Positions 12,691 to 26,189 of a stretch of DNA of 64,000 bases are shown in pieces. Positions within the stretch are counted from its first letter, which is position 1; each line of letters opens with the position of its first letter. A program made the translations under genes and the position numbers. Source of the DNA: Mimachlamys varia (taxonomy: Eukaryota > Mollusca > Bivalvia > Pectinida > Pectinidae); the NCBI GenBank assembly GCA_947623455.1, contig OX392535.1, positions 35,984,688 to 36,048,687 on the forward strand, read 5' to 3'. The notes beneath the pieces were generated by a model that worked only from the letters and a program-made list of their open reading frames with translations, ran no database searches and was not told where the DNA came from.

Positions 12691-13764
12691 AGATTTGACT
12701 GTAGAAGAGTTTCATGAAATCATTAATTACGGTCACGTGCTGTATAATTGACAGTCACAATCCAATGCATTACATGTACCTTATGACCGCCACGCCCCTT
12801 TTACACAATTGTATCACCATGATCACGTGTCGTCTATATTTAGTTGGTACCTTCTAAGGGTTCAGACTGTAAGTAACTTCAATATACGGATTCTTTATTT
12901 GTATTTTGTAACAAAGTATTAGTCATAATTGTTTGTCAGGATGCATGGTAGCAGCTGCACACAAGTCGTCTATTAGATTATGCTTTGGTGTTTATAAAAT
13001 ATATTGTAGGTTATTTCGTTGATATGCACAACTCCCCTTTAAGATCATATCATTTTAATGTGTAGTCGTGGGAATTATTTTCAATATACCTTTGCCCCCC
13101 CCCCCCCTCCTTTGAGACCTCGTTGCGTCAAACAAGGAGGTTACGTTTGTACTTATTATCACCTAGTAACGTCGCTAAAACTAACTAAAATACTTCCCCT
13201 TAAGGTTTTTTTCATAACGTACAGGTGATTTAACGGGCATGTCAAGATATACCTCAAATGATCTATAAATAGCTATTCCCTCATCGCCCCAGCCTTATAT
13301 ATATAACATATACACGTAGATATATACTTGTAATATATAGTATCCTCACCTTTTTGCGTCTTAACATTGGAATGTCTTTGGATTTTCATTTTATGTGCGG
13401 GAACATAATTACATTTTTCTCTCGGCAAATTTTATTGGTGTTTGTTACAAGACTACCTGTTTGTTATTACGATTGTCGTTGTTCGAGATTTTGATAACGT
13501 GCTATTTTCACTTTATTGTAATTCACCGTGGGGCGTGTGGTATTATTAGACACAAAAGGGGAGTGGAATATCTTTTCGCGTATATGCCACTTAACTTCCT
13601 ATCAAATTTTAGTAATATCTTTTGCCGTATTAAACCGAAGCTTCAAGGATAATAACCATTTGCTCGTGTATTTCGGCTCCGCATGGTTTTGTTTCGTTTC
13701 TTTTTATTGCGAATCCTAATTTTATATTTGATATTAACGTCACAAAAACCATATCGCACGACCT
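12691..13764. other. Non-coding; weak promoter-like arrangement and a C13 run
   Basis: CCACGCCCC (12790), TATATTTA (12835-12842) and an initiator-like TTCAGACT (A at 12864) are spaced like a core promoter, but no gene follows. A run of 13 C lies at 13095-13107. Confidence 0.25.
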
Positions 13765-13840
13765 GTTTATTGCCGACCGATTTAACGTAGTTCCCTGGCT
13801 TGTAAGCCAGAGTTAAAGGTTCGAATTTGCTTTCTAAATA
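13765..13840 (+). mobile_element. tRNA-like remnant (tRNA-Thr-like anticodon arm)
   Basis: CTGGCTTGTAAGCCAG (13795-13810) resembles a tRNA-Thr(TGT) anticodon arm with one base lost from the loop. It is followed by B-box-like GGTTCGAATTT (13818-13828). The D-arm is not recognisable, so this is a pseudo-tRNA or SINE remnant, not a working gene. Confidence 0.35.
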
Positions 13841-16800
13841 CTGCTAAATGTTGCAATGAAAACTGGCCCTCATTGGCCAGATTTTGAATTGTGATAACCA
13901 ATCAATTCTTCTCAATCAAGACCTTTTTTTACAGAAATGTTTAATAAGAAAATACTGTAATAGAAATATAATTACTGATTTAAATATACCGTTATCATCA
14001 TTAAGTAACATAATGTTGGATACTTATGCAGCGATAAATGTACAGTTTATTTTCATATTATTGAAGTATTTCCAGAATTTCTATGAGTCCTTACATAATT
14101 TTATTGACCACTGCTTATGCTTATAAAAATTTGTAAAATGTTTTGATATTGGCATTAATGGCGATGCTTTTGTTGGTGACGTCATACATGCATATGTTTT
14201 GCTATACAGGACACGGCTACTGCGTCAGTGACAAGATATTGACGTATTCGAGCAAACCAAATCAAACATGTTACAAACTTGACCAATAATGGCGGCGTTA
14301 TCTTTGACGTCATTTCCTGTTTCCAAGCTGGTTCGTTAGAATTCGGCCGAAGTCCAGATTCTTATATTTGCATCTCCTTCATATGGCGTTTTCCAGTACG
14401 ATGACTTTTCCTCTTTCACCTTATTACCATGTCTTTGATATTGGCTTGTCGAATCGATCCCCCTTCCCGTATCGATATCCCGTACACGGTCTCGAGGAAG
14501 TTTGGTTTAAGCCACACATGTAATGAGCGAAAACTAGAGATCTTTATGATGTTTGAATCCGGTATACCGAACCTGTTAGCATTGGAAATAAATGCGGCAT
14601 GTTAAATCAACGAGGTCTTATTCTTGTTAATTAATCCATTTGGGTATTGGGTTATTTGAATCTGACAGTTGCCAGCTTATTGTTGTTCTGGCTAGAGCAT
14701 GTAATCGGGGCCCTGTCTATGTCAATATATAGGGCAGTAAAACAATTGATCAAATTCGCGAGTTAATCTGTCTCGCTCACATGCTTACAGTCAAGCAATG
14801 TTGGGAATACGTCTCATGCGCATGCGTTTAACAAAGAAATCGCATTCAAGCCACATCATCCATGAAAACCCCTGAGCGACTTTCAGTTTTTCGTCGGCTA
14901 TCGTATACTACGGTCGACGTCTGTTTGCTTTAAATATGAAACTGTCGCAAAATCTATCTCGATAAGAAAACTATATTTTGATTTGTAATAACAAATTACT
15001 TCTTCCGGTATATTGGTTCGGACATGTCAACTTGACAAAACCGATTGGTCTGCACAATTCCATCCACGCATGCGCGCTGCGACCGGAACGTATTTGCTAT
15101 TGTACAGCATGTCTTGTGATGCTATATAGGGTTCATATCAGATTTAATTAAGTACGCGTTCCTCTCGGTGGTATGGAATCTATATGAAAATGCCATCGGC
15201 TCTAATTTCCATCAAATTATTGGATATTTGAAAGTCTGCACTTCCATAAACTATCAATTAAGGCAAAATCTGCCGTATAACGTTCTAAACGGATTGACAA
15301 CTCCTTGTCATACATCAAAACCGGTTACAAGTCCGACCATTTATATTGTATTTAAATTACTCAATCAGAGTAAATAAATCTTTTGAAGTTTCAATCATTC
15401 AAATCAATGTTTCTTTAATTGCCGTCTTTCATCATTACATGTATCGCAAGTGCTTTTATTGACCACGTAAATAGCGCCAGCGGACCGTTTGCAAGCAAAC
15501 GAATCATGGACGGAAAATAGAAGCGTTGCTGTAACCGTGGTTTATGTAATGCGCTACCGCACACGCGCTCCCTCTTTGTTTGGCGAATTCTGATGGTTTA
15601 CATCTGAGACAATGAGCCGTGTTGCCGGGTTTATACGCTATAGATATAATCAACAAAACCATGCAAGATTCTTTGATAAATCCAGTTGGCATATTGTTGC
15701 GAGTTAATCTGCATCCCATCGGAATTTTTACATGCAAGTTTGTATAATTCACGGAGCAGGTTCGTAATTCGTTTTCTGACCTGCCGCCTACTTCCGGTTT
15801 TCATAAAGAAAGAAACTCCAAAAGCAGACCAATTTGAGGTCGCTTCGGTCATTGAAAAACAGCTTTTCCATCGTCATCCGTCGTGGGAGCAACTAAGATG
15901 ATAAGTAAATTTCGTTTGCTTTTTAGCATCTTAGTCGCCACTATTGACGGATCTTTCTCAAACGTGAAAACAACTTTCAACCTTTTCCAAGGTCAGCATG
16001 CCCATTATAGCCCCTCCTCCAGCTGGATACTGTTGGTGTGTCTGTATTTCTAACAGGAGATAATTGTTTCTGTTTCTGGGTCATTTTACTTCTGAACGCC
16101 TGAAATATCCATCTTATCGACAGTTTATATCGATAAGGCCTTAAAATAATTACTAGTTCCGATAGTTCGCCCTGGCTCTCGCTGGGGTGTTCCATCAACT
16201 GAAGTTCACACTTGGGGCGAGATGTCCTGCTGTCCAGAAACTCCACGTTATACACAGGGGGTGTCGGCTATATTTAGTACGGTCGTGTTCACATCTAGAA
16301 GTGTCCTACGGCGAGGATATTCAATTTGTCACCATATCTTCGTGTTGATGCGGTCACCCAACGTGTGATATGCTGATTATCAAGTGGTTCTGCTTGAATC
16401 TCCACTCGAATTAGAATCACGCCCAGGATCCGGTGATTCACCAAGCCGAATTTGTTATAACGGGGCCCTGTTTCTAACGGTAAATATTTTGAAATACCTA
16501 AATAAATAAACAGCAGCCCATTATTGTATATCTAGCCTGAACGTATGGGCTAAGTGCAACTTCTATAGAACCAAATGACCTAGATTCATATGACAAGATG
16601 CTTACTCTTAGAGGAAATGGCAGTGGTGATTTAAAGTTGCAATAACTTTTTGTAAATCTTTTTGTAAATATTTTGTTATCAAGTGTCTTTAATTTGAAAT
16701 GGCTGGACGTACATGTATATATCCTTTGTCTTTGGGGTTTATGGTTGTTAAGTATCATAAAGGAAAAGTATCAGCTGATAAAATATACTTAGAGTGACGA

Positions 16801-17466
16801 TACTAAATTAAATGAAAATCAAGTTAAATACATTAATATAAAACTAGCAGAGAAGCATTCTCTTTAAAAATAATTATGCACCATGTACAATTTCAAAATC
16901 GACCCTAAAATGAAAAGTTGGTTCAGATATCGAATAATAAGCACATTTTATCAGTGATATTTGCAAATGAAACTACAACTGTATTTCTAATCCACTGGGA
17001 GGTGGCCAAGGAGAAGTAATTGGTCAGTCCCTTTTCCAATGTCTGCGGTTAAGGTGTCGGAATCAGACAAAGCAAGGTAATGGACCCATAACTATTCTAT
17101 CGAAGTTTCCTCAAGAGAAACATGAGACGCTCACGACCATCAAAGATGACTCCCGGCTCATTAGTCCAATGGCCAAGGGAAAACAATTTAAAGTACTCCT
17201 ATTTACGAGTATATGAAATGTACTTGATATAGTTCTATGATTAAAGTACTGAATGTGTCTGTTGATTAAAAAATGATATTTTGAGCTAAAACAGAACCCA
17301 TGACAAGTTTTTACAATTAGTTTTTAATCACGTGACATGCAGAGAAAAACACACCTGTCAATCAATGATGGTTATGAACGTTAAATTAACGATCATTTAG
17401 AAGTGACATGGTTTTGATTTCTTACTCCGTCTGTTGAAGATTCCATAAAATGATATTAAAAATAAA
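13841..17466. other. Mostly non-coding; two weak minus-strand exon-like frames
   Basis: Frames at 14416-14601 and 15977-16267 look somewhat protein-like. NRF1-like sites lie at 14816-14826 and 15068-15077. None is strong enough to annotate as a gene. Confidence 0.3.
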
Positions 17467-17704
17467 TATAAACTTTATTTCTTTTACAACAATTATGAAA
17501 CAAGTTATACAACTTAATCAATCCCTCTTGTTGGCCTGGATGTTAGTGCGCGAGGGGTCTTGTAGGAGAAACCGGAGTACCCGGAGAAAACCCACGCAGT
17601 CGAACAGATGATACCATACCTTTTCACGTCCAGTCGGGGAATCGAACCCCGGCCGCCTTGGTGAAAGGCAAGTGCCTCTATCCACTGCAACACCCGACCA
17701 CCCA
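17467..17704 (-). mobile_element. tRNA-derived SINE, family A, near full length
   Basis: Same head, central domain and AT-rich tail as the copy at 401. The B-box on the minus strand reads GGGGTTCGATTCCCC at about 17635-17650, a near-canonical pol III promoter element. Confidence 0.88.
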
Positions 17705-20700
17705 ATATTAAGTGAAAATCAGAAAGCTATAGGACAGACCAGTTCAAATAAGTCAATTCATATAAATGGAATCATAAGCAAGTATAAGAACTCGTTGATC
17801 GAACATGGCGCTTTTATTTCAATGCTAATATTAGTATATTAGATATTTACAGAACCGGAAGTCTGGAATACTTGCGTCAGACTGAATCGCTAATGCTGTT
17901 TGTTGGCTTAAGATATTATTAAGGCTATGGTAATGATATCGAATGTCATATGTATAAAAATGTTTGCTTGAATTAATACATCTTTGAAGATATGTTTATT
18001 TTGTGAATTGTAAAATTACTTCACATTCCAGTGAGATACTTTTAAAAGCGTGTTACTTTCTGTGCGAATAGTTTTTGATGAAGCGGTTTTGTATGAAATG
18101 TATTCTTACATATTTATCAAAACGTGTCAGTGCTATTTAAATATATATATATCTTTCGAAACTAGTTGTTATACAACTTAAAAGAGCTGATATTTACAAA
18201 AGTATCAAATATAATAGAGACAGATCAAAATAAATCTTTTATAACAAGTACACATGCACGAATTGTAAATAAAAATAATTTTACGAGATGATAGCATGTC
18301 GGAATATCAAGCTCCCTAGAAACCCTATCGGAGATATCTCTATTCCTTATCATCAGAATACAGTTGGTTTATTGGCAGAGTTTTTAATGCCTGTCTGCAT
18401 TCTGGTATTTATTATAAAAATCTACAACTGTAAAAACTTTAAAACCGAAAGCAAAAAGATGTAGATCTAATCTCCGCGGGTTTTCGAAATAAAATCAGCT
18501 TAAGGAGATAAACCTCCCTGTGGGTTAATATCTGGAGGCACTTGAGGTTATTTCAATGTATGTGGCCTGTTTAAGACTTGGCCCTATCTCACAATGTCTG
18601 TGAGAAATTAATATTGACATTTTTTTTTAATATCCCCGCTCTGTATATCTTAACTGATATGCATTTTTCCTCCAGTAGATCTAAAGTAGCTACGGCTGTG
18701 AATATGCTGCCGGTATTTTGACCTCGCGCTAGCACACAGATCTTGAATTAATTCATATTCATTTGAGTTGCTGTCGAAAAAAGATAAACGAATTTATTTT
18801 TTTACCGTGGCCGATTATCTTTACAACGCTTTTGAGTACGTTGACATTCTGTACGCCACAATATAATTTCTTGTTTTATATAGATTCAATGTTTTTTTCT
18901 GAGCGAATTCATTTCAGCGTTTTTTGGCAGACTGACATCTGAACCACTAAAATTTTAATCGCTGCTAAATTAAAATGTTACTTTTCATATTGTCTACACC
19001 CGAAACCAGATCACAATTCTTAGCAAGTCGCACAAAAAGCTCTTCGATAAAGTATAATTATGACGGATCGCGAAAATTCAAAACGCCAAATTTTTGTTTA
19101 TGCATCAAAATCATTTTGCGTCAACATGATATTTCTGCAAACGATGTACGTAAACTTGGTCCGAAGTTGCAATAACGAAAATAAGGAGGCATTTGTGTTG
19201 CAAACAAATAAAAGCTTTCATTTCTTGCCATGCATGTGGCAGTGTACATATGTACCTCGTTAATTCGACAACATGGGTTTGATTTAAATTGTGTTTAAAT
19301 ATAGAACTTAAAAATACGTATATTCCTATTAGCCAATCTAGAATTATACACTGAAACAGAGAAGAAGTTATGTTAGAGTGTGGTATAATTCATTTCTTCA
19401 GATATTGCAGCATGTAAATGTATAATTCAAACTAAAATAAACCGTAAACCTTCATCTGAAGCTTTCTAACAGCAATCTGCAATTGCGTTCGCCACATCTG
19501 ATAATGAACTCTCAAAGTACTTGTACGATTGCGGAATATGAATTGAAATAAAAGTTCATTTCAAGAGCTGAATTGCTTTAAGATTAAAGATATTCAATTG
19601 CATAGAAGCCTTTATCATTTGAGGACAAAGCCCCCCTTTTTATGAATCTGCTCGCACAGAAAATTTAAATTACTACATGATACATTTTTAAAAACCATAT
19701 ACCACCATGTTGGGATATTCTGTCAGGAGGTGCTATCAATTTCATTAATTTATTTCATACTTTCGTGATTGTTCTGTACAATACAATAGTGAACCTAGGG
19801 GAAGACGACTTAATTATTTGCTCGATATGGCTTAAATGACGAAAATCCATATTTCTGTCTTTTTTCCTTTTTTCTCTGTCACTGAGATACCGATTTGAAT
19901 AATTGAATCTAATACATTTCATAAATAAACCCCTTTTCATATAAAAATGCTTTACACGTATGATTGGCTGTCATTAATTGGTGTCAAAAAGAGTGCATTT
20001 CTGTTGTTAAAAGCATTGATTTTATTTTTGAAGTTTCGACGTTTTTAGCTATTTTTCTTTGCAACAGAAAAATAACTCTATGTAAAGAACAAAGAGTTGT
20101 CGATGAAATTGTAGAAGATAGTTTATCCAAACTTACAGGAGTCCTGTAAACTTAGAGATCAAGTTTATTCAAACCGTCGATTTTTCACACATATATTGTT
20201 TGTTCGTTGACATATATGAATTTGTGTTTGATATAAAATATCAATTTACATTCTTTAAGCAGCTTGTATCGATAGGCCTAAACATTTCTGACGCACAGTT
20301 ACATGTTTGTTGGATTTCATATCGAACGCTCCCACAAGACTCGCAATGGTAAGATATAGCGTATCGAACGCTCCTATATAACGTTATGCCCCACAGGTAA
20401 AAAATTGACAATACATTTGTCAAATATATTATAACCGCTACGACAGAAATCGAAATAGAGCTATAAATAGGATTAACAGGTCAAAGGTTAGCATTACGCT
20501 GCATGATGTGCATTTACAGCCGCGGTTTTTACCTGTGGCACCTGTGAATTTGCATAAAAACGGGACAATAAAAAGTCAGGTAAATGTAAACATTTCCTTA
20601 ATACATCTACCTGAGAGAAGATTTATTACAGCTCGGCTACATTTATAACACTGAAAGGAAGTTTCTCTGGCTTTATGAATAACACTTACGACTTTATCAA

Positions 20701-22971
20701 TTATAATCTTCATTGATAAATTTTTATTTCTTTATTTTATTGTTTTGTGAATAAATTAAAACAGAAATATTGATATATGCATTATTTTTATAGCTATTTT
20801 AATTGCATAGTCTAGCACTTAAATCATCTAAACAATCGACGCAACAGTATCGTACGTCATCATCAGATAGAAAATTATACTGATATAGCTTTGTGTCTGA
20901 AGACTTGTGATGCGTATGTTTGTAAAATATTACATAAGGTTAATTGTGACGTATAGCCAATGTATCATTTGATGAATATGAAAAAGCAGCCGATATATGA
21001 ATGATGAAAAAAGTTTTGGGACTGTAAAAAATAAATCTCTCGATCAGTGTGGGACAAAAAATTATCAGAATCATATTAAAAACTTCATCAAAGAAAATGT
21101 CGATTTTGATATTTAAAACGACCACGGATATTTCCTTTTCGTCAGAAGTAACTAAAATTTTCGTTACTCTTAAAATTATGCTCTTCAATGTTGTGTAAAC
21201 ATAGTAAAACTTGTCTAATCGGGCCCCTGAGTAATCCGATAAAAACTCTACATTCCGACACCCTTTTGTATCGAATAAAATATGTTATGCACCATAAAAG
21301 ACCTGTCTTATCAGAAATCTTCTGTTCCAATCTGACCAATAAGCCGTGTCTCATAGGGCGGGAGTTTGGTCAGATTCATTTGTAATTCGCGTTCTTAATT
21401 ATGATACGGGAAATTCATTTGTCCCTTTTCCCCTTTCGGAAGACAATGAGGACACAATGGCAATGGTATGTTTGACTTTTAATTTGACAGGACAACGTGA
21501 AATGTCAAAGAATACATAATAAAAACATATACATAAAACAGACATTTGATTTGCAGATATACGAACGAGAATCGCGTTGTCTGTGTCAAAAATCATGATT
21601 GATGTGTCTGAAGATTGACTGTAATTACAAAAGAAGAAAACAAGAATTTTGATAGCATCATTATCCATACCCTCATAGGCAAGAGATTACTGAAAGTTCC
21701 TCAGTTACAGAAGTCTCTATTGTATGTAAATATAATGTAATTCTCATAGACATTCCGATATTTGAGCTCATTACGAACCGGAAGCGGGCTTTGTATGATG
21801 GACTTTATGCAAGTACACGTGACCCCCAAAGAAAGGTATCCGTTAGCGGATTAATCCCTTTCCAAGATACAAATGAATAATATGTGTTAACATATAGCGT
21901 TTAGCCTCCTTTCCTTGTCCATTTTGTCTTTTTTCATCATCAATTCAGAAGACGTTGTAACGAGAGCATTAAATTACATCAAACGACAACTTACTTCAAT
22001 AGAGGGGTATCGAGTGATGACTCGTTCGGGCGGTATCGGGCCGTATCGGTGACGAGAGTGTATCGCCGCTAAGGTTCTTTGTGAGTGGCTTGTTAACTCG
22101 CGCAGACATATGTACAAGACATCGGAACTTAAGACGGAACTATGCACACGTTTGATTGCAAAAACTGGGATTCATTGTAAACAGATTTAGGAAAGAAAAC
22201 GCGTTCAGGACACTGTGGTTAATATTCGTTTCACGAAATGTGGTTCTATTCAGTTGAAAGTTATTTAAAGTCGGGAATGTTATACAGTTTTTCGTAATCT
22301 GTTTCCTAAAATACATATCTATGTATTGTTTAGTGACTGATTTTCTGTTAATTACTCGGAAAAGCAGGATGGATGAAAAAAAAGAAAAAATGAAAGCTAT
22401 GACATTTAGTTTCAGCTGACGCCATCTTGATCCAAGACAGCTGCTTTCGTTAGAAACGCACTGGTTCAAATAATTCTTTGCATTTAAAATCATGGAAGCA
22501 ATTTTGCAAATTGCAATAGAAAATATCCCACATGCCGGAGAGGCAAGTAAGGTCAACATTTTCGATAAATCTATTTTGAGGGCAAATGGAAAGTTATATA
22601 ATACATCTGACACGAAACTCTTTCTAAAGCAGGAATAGCGCATTTTATTCTGCTAGATGTATTTCAGAAATCCTCTAATCATCACGCTTGAGTTATTTAC
22701 CAATAAAGTCTGCGGCAGATGCAGGCATCGTTATATATGTACACCAGGGAAAAACTCTATCGCTGTGGTAGCCCTGACCTCCTTATTGGCATTCAAAGTA
22801 AATTGGATGCCGTTCCTTAATGGACAAAAGCAAAAGTATCATTACGCATGTACACGTAGTTCTATTTGTTCAAGATACGGGCTTGTAAAGATTCAGAAAA
22901 AAATCCCTTTGCGGGGTATTTTCGCGAGCAAGCAGGTTGATTGTCATCGTGTTAGTGGTGTGTTGAGATTT
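17705..22971. other. Long AT-rich non-coding stretch
   Basis: No repeat family or gene recognised. A short CpG-rich patch lies at 22016-22075. A 167-codon minus frame (22140-22643) has no recognisable domain. Confidence 0.45.
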
Positions 22972-23330
22972 CTACGTGGACCAATCATTGGTCACTTTCA
23001 ATAGATGATTGGACCAATCAGTGATCTCTGTCAGTAGCTGTTTTGACCAATCAATGGCCTCTTTGAACAGATGATTCGACCAATCAATGGCTACTGTCAA
23101 TAGATAATTTAACCAATCAATGGCCTTTGTCAACATATGATTGGACCGATCAAAAGCCTCTGTCAACACGGGATTGGACAAATCTATGACCACTGTCAAT
23201 AGCTAATTTGACCAATCACTGAACACTGTCAACAAGTTATTGGACAAATCTATGGCCTCTGTCAACACGGGATTGGACCTATTCATGGTAAATGTCAACA
23301 GATGTTTGAACCAATTATCACTGTAAAATG
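22972..23330. repeat. 33-bp tandem repeat with perfect phase (11 units)
   Basis: The ACCAATCA-like core starts at 22981, 23014, 23047, 23080, 23113, 23146, 23179, 23212, 23245, 23278 and 23311, always 33 bases apart despite many substitutions. On the minus strand it reads as an 11-residue repeat (AIDWSNHLLTE-like), broken by TAG at 23203-23205. Confidence 0.9.
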
Positions 23331-23571
23331 ATTTCATAAAGTATTGTCACTTTCAGAAAAATATTTGAACAATCAATTGACACTCTATCGACAGCCGATG
23401 TGGTCAATCCCTGACTGCTGCCAATAAATGGTTGGGCCAGTTGAAATGCCTTATCCGGTATACGGAAGACTGCATGGCGTCCATCTTACTTGGTTACCTT
23501 TCTGGAACACATAGGTCTTGTAAAGGTTTTTCAATGGTCCAAATATGAATGTTTTCTTTGTTACTATATTT

Positions 23572-23986
23572 AACTGCGTATTATGTTTGTTGATTTTGAG
23601 GAGATTCCGTTATTGTGAAAAAAAGAGACATCAACAATTTGCGAAGTTTTACAAGTTATCAATGAGTAGACCTGAAACTTTTAAGAGACGGCAAATGTGC
23701 CCAACTCATTATACTTACATGTATATGCATTATGACGTCATAATGATAATGACGTCATATAAGTAGGTCACGAGATATATAATCTAAATGAATGCCATCT
23801 GAATTCCGTCTGTCATATAGAGGCAATGTCATAAAGTGGAATATATTATATAGTAAATACAACTGTATATATAACCACGAGCGTGAAATGAATCATTTCG
23901 CTGTCAATACACGTAATTTTTTGAAAATGACATTATAATGAAATTAAGAAGACAATACACATCGCTTTATTATCTAGGGTTGTTAC
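23572..23986. repeat. Duplicated block, copy 1, with paired CRE palindromes
   Basis: Closely matches 24491-25170 in the same orientation but lacks about 270 internal bases of that copy. Contains two TGACGTCA sites 17 bases apart. Confidence 0.85.
23733..23757. promoter_or_regulatory. Two full cAMP-response-element palindromes (copy 1)
   Basis: TGACGTCA at 23733-23740 and 23750-23757. The first sits in a 16-bp perfect palindrome, ATTATGACGTCATAAT. These match the CREB/ATF consensus; function is not shown. Confidence 0.4.
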
Positions 23987-24490
23987 TATTTAACCCCGGC
24001 TTATTGATTTCGTATTCGAATACGGTTTTGTAGATACTTTCACTAAAATGTCGTAACTTGGACGCGATAGAGTGACCTTTTTAGAATAATGGCACTCCGT
24101 TTGAATGCCACAGACAAAATCTTGACCGGAAGTGACATCTTATTATACATACGAGTACTGCTTCCTGTAAATTCGAGTAGTTTTGATACAGAAATATGAT
24201 GACTAATATTAACAGTTTATTAAGTTCGTTGTAAGAGTCACTGTACTTGGAAATTTATCTGCCAACTCAACATCTGGATTTTGAAAAAAGTAGATGCTTC
24301 CGGACGAGATGACTATTTCGTACAGCGCTCCTTCTGTATTAATCATATTAATGTTTGAAAGATAATATTTTATGCATCTGACAGCTCAGAGGGGATAACG
24401 TATCGCATTTGAGTAATTTCGGTCGTAGAGCGCTGTGAAACCGTCCCTCAGAAATGTGTTTTAAAGATTAGATAAGTCCGAAATCACACA

Positions 24491-25170
24491 AACTCCGTAT
24501 TATGTTTGTTGTTTTTGAGGAGATTTCGTTATTGTGACATCAGTTATTTGCGAAGTTATGTAAGTTATACCATGCATTTTACTGGAACTGCGAAGTCTTT
24601 GGCGAGGTGTCGTATCATTTGCCCTCTTTCGCTCCGATTCTATAGGCCATATATATGAATACCAAAATGGTCATATAGAACGCGCCGTTTTACGCGTTCT
24701 CTATGAATGCTATCTGAAAGCAGTTCAATTGTCAATTTTAGAATATGTGAAATAAAGAAAAACGGACACTTTGTTTTAATGAGATATATCGCGGTGGCTT
24801 ATAACTCATGTCTCATATTTGCTTATGTATCGCGATGGCTTATTAATGAGTATACATGAAACTTTAAAGAGACGGCAAATGTGCCCAACTCATTATACAT
24901 ACGTGTATATGCATTATGACGTCATAATGATAATGACGTCATATAAATAGGTGACGAGATATATAATCTAAATGAATGCCATCTGAATTCCGTCTGTCAT
25001 ATAGAGGCAATGTCATAAAGTGGAATATATTATATAGTAAATACAGCTGTATATACATAACCTCCTGCGTGAAATGCATCGTTTTGGCTGTCAATAGAAG
25101 TAATTCTCGAATATGACATTATAATGAAATTAAGAAAACAATACACATCACTTTATTATCTAGGGTTGCT
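24491..25170. repeat. Duplicated block, copy 2, with extra internal segment
   Basis: 24491-24570 matches 23572-23655 and 24846-25170 matches 23665-23986. About 275 bases between them have no counterpart in copy 1. Confidence 0.82.
24917..24941. promoter_or_regulatory. Two full cAMP-response-element palindromes (copy 2)
   Basis: TGACGTCA at 24917-24924 and 24934-24941, with the same 17-base spacing as copy 1. Confidence 0.4.
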
Positions 25171-26189
25171 AAACGTGATTGCTTCCTGGTATCTTTACCC
25201 GGAATCTAACGTCGTAAAATGTCCATTTGCGCTCAGCTCAATGTACGGTATGTCGTATGAATTTAGAAATAATGGTTATTTTATCATCACAATAAACCTA
25301 TCTAGATGGAATCTACAAGAAACATGTATCTTCTTCCTATAAACATCGCATCCCGTGACACGGGACCAATGTACAATAGTTCGTAATGAAATAAACATGG
25401 GTCCATAACTCGTTTTACACGCCGACAAAATCATGTTCGGGACGTCCATCTTGGCTTTGAAGGTGACCCCAAGGTTGACGCTAAAGGGAGCCTCTCTAAC
25501 CGCTTCTGGCATCGGCTATTTTTGCCTGCAGTTTATTTATAATCATTAGGCTTTGATAAGTAATTATGGTAATCGGAACTGACCAATTTTGGGCGTTATG
25601 AACAGTTGTCGAGCATTTACGAGAAATCAAATATTACGATAATTTGCAGATGCTCTCGTTTTCACTTGGCGGTGTTTTTCATTGGGATCTGTTACATGTA
25701 ATGATATATCGGTTTGATACTGTATAGGCCTAACAGATGTTGTAGATTAAGGTTTAAATTGCTTTTTATATAGTTCGTTTTAACATTATTGATATTTATT
25801 GTTATAAGCCATCATACACGTTAATGTGATTTCAAGTAATAAATAATTGAAATTGACTTTCCACAACATTTCGCCATCCAGGCAAACACAATAAATATAA
25901 ATTGATCGATCTTTTATTTTTTTTGTCAAAATTGTGGCAAAATAAATGAATTTTGATATGAGGTTTAATAACTGATAAAATAAGAATAATAATCAATTGA
26001 ATCTTTTTATATCTATAGTGTTTTTACACAGTTCCATCCCAGCAAAATGCTTTACAATGAGTTACATCAACTATATTATATAGCTTTCCGTTTACGGTAA
26101 GGAACATGTTTATTGGAGAGCATCTGTTTGAATTGAAATGTTTAGCATGCCTAAATGAATGTAATTTCTCGCATTTCAGAAAAAAATGT
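25171..26189. other. Non-coding, nothing recognised
   Basis: A 78-codon minus-strand ATG frame (25276-25512) has a GC-richer start but no recognisable domain. Confidence 0.45.

Noticed and set aside
12835..12870. TATA/initiator/donor arrangement as a promoter with first exon
   Set aside because: The donor would leave an exon of about five bases, and no gene follows.
13765..13840. Functional tRNA-Thr gene
   Set aside because: The anticodon loop lacks a base, and no D-arm or acceptor stem can be formed.
22140..22643. 167-codon minus-strand ATG frame
   Set aside because: AT-rich, low-information composition, no recognisable domain or signal. Its length is only mildly unusual given the thousands of frames tested.
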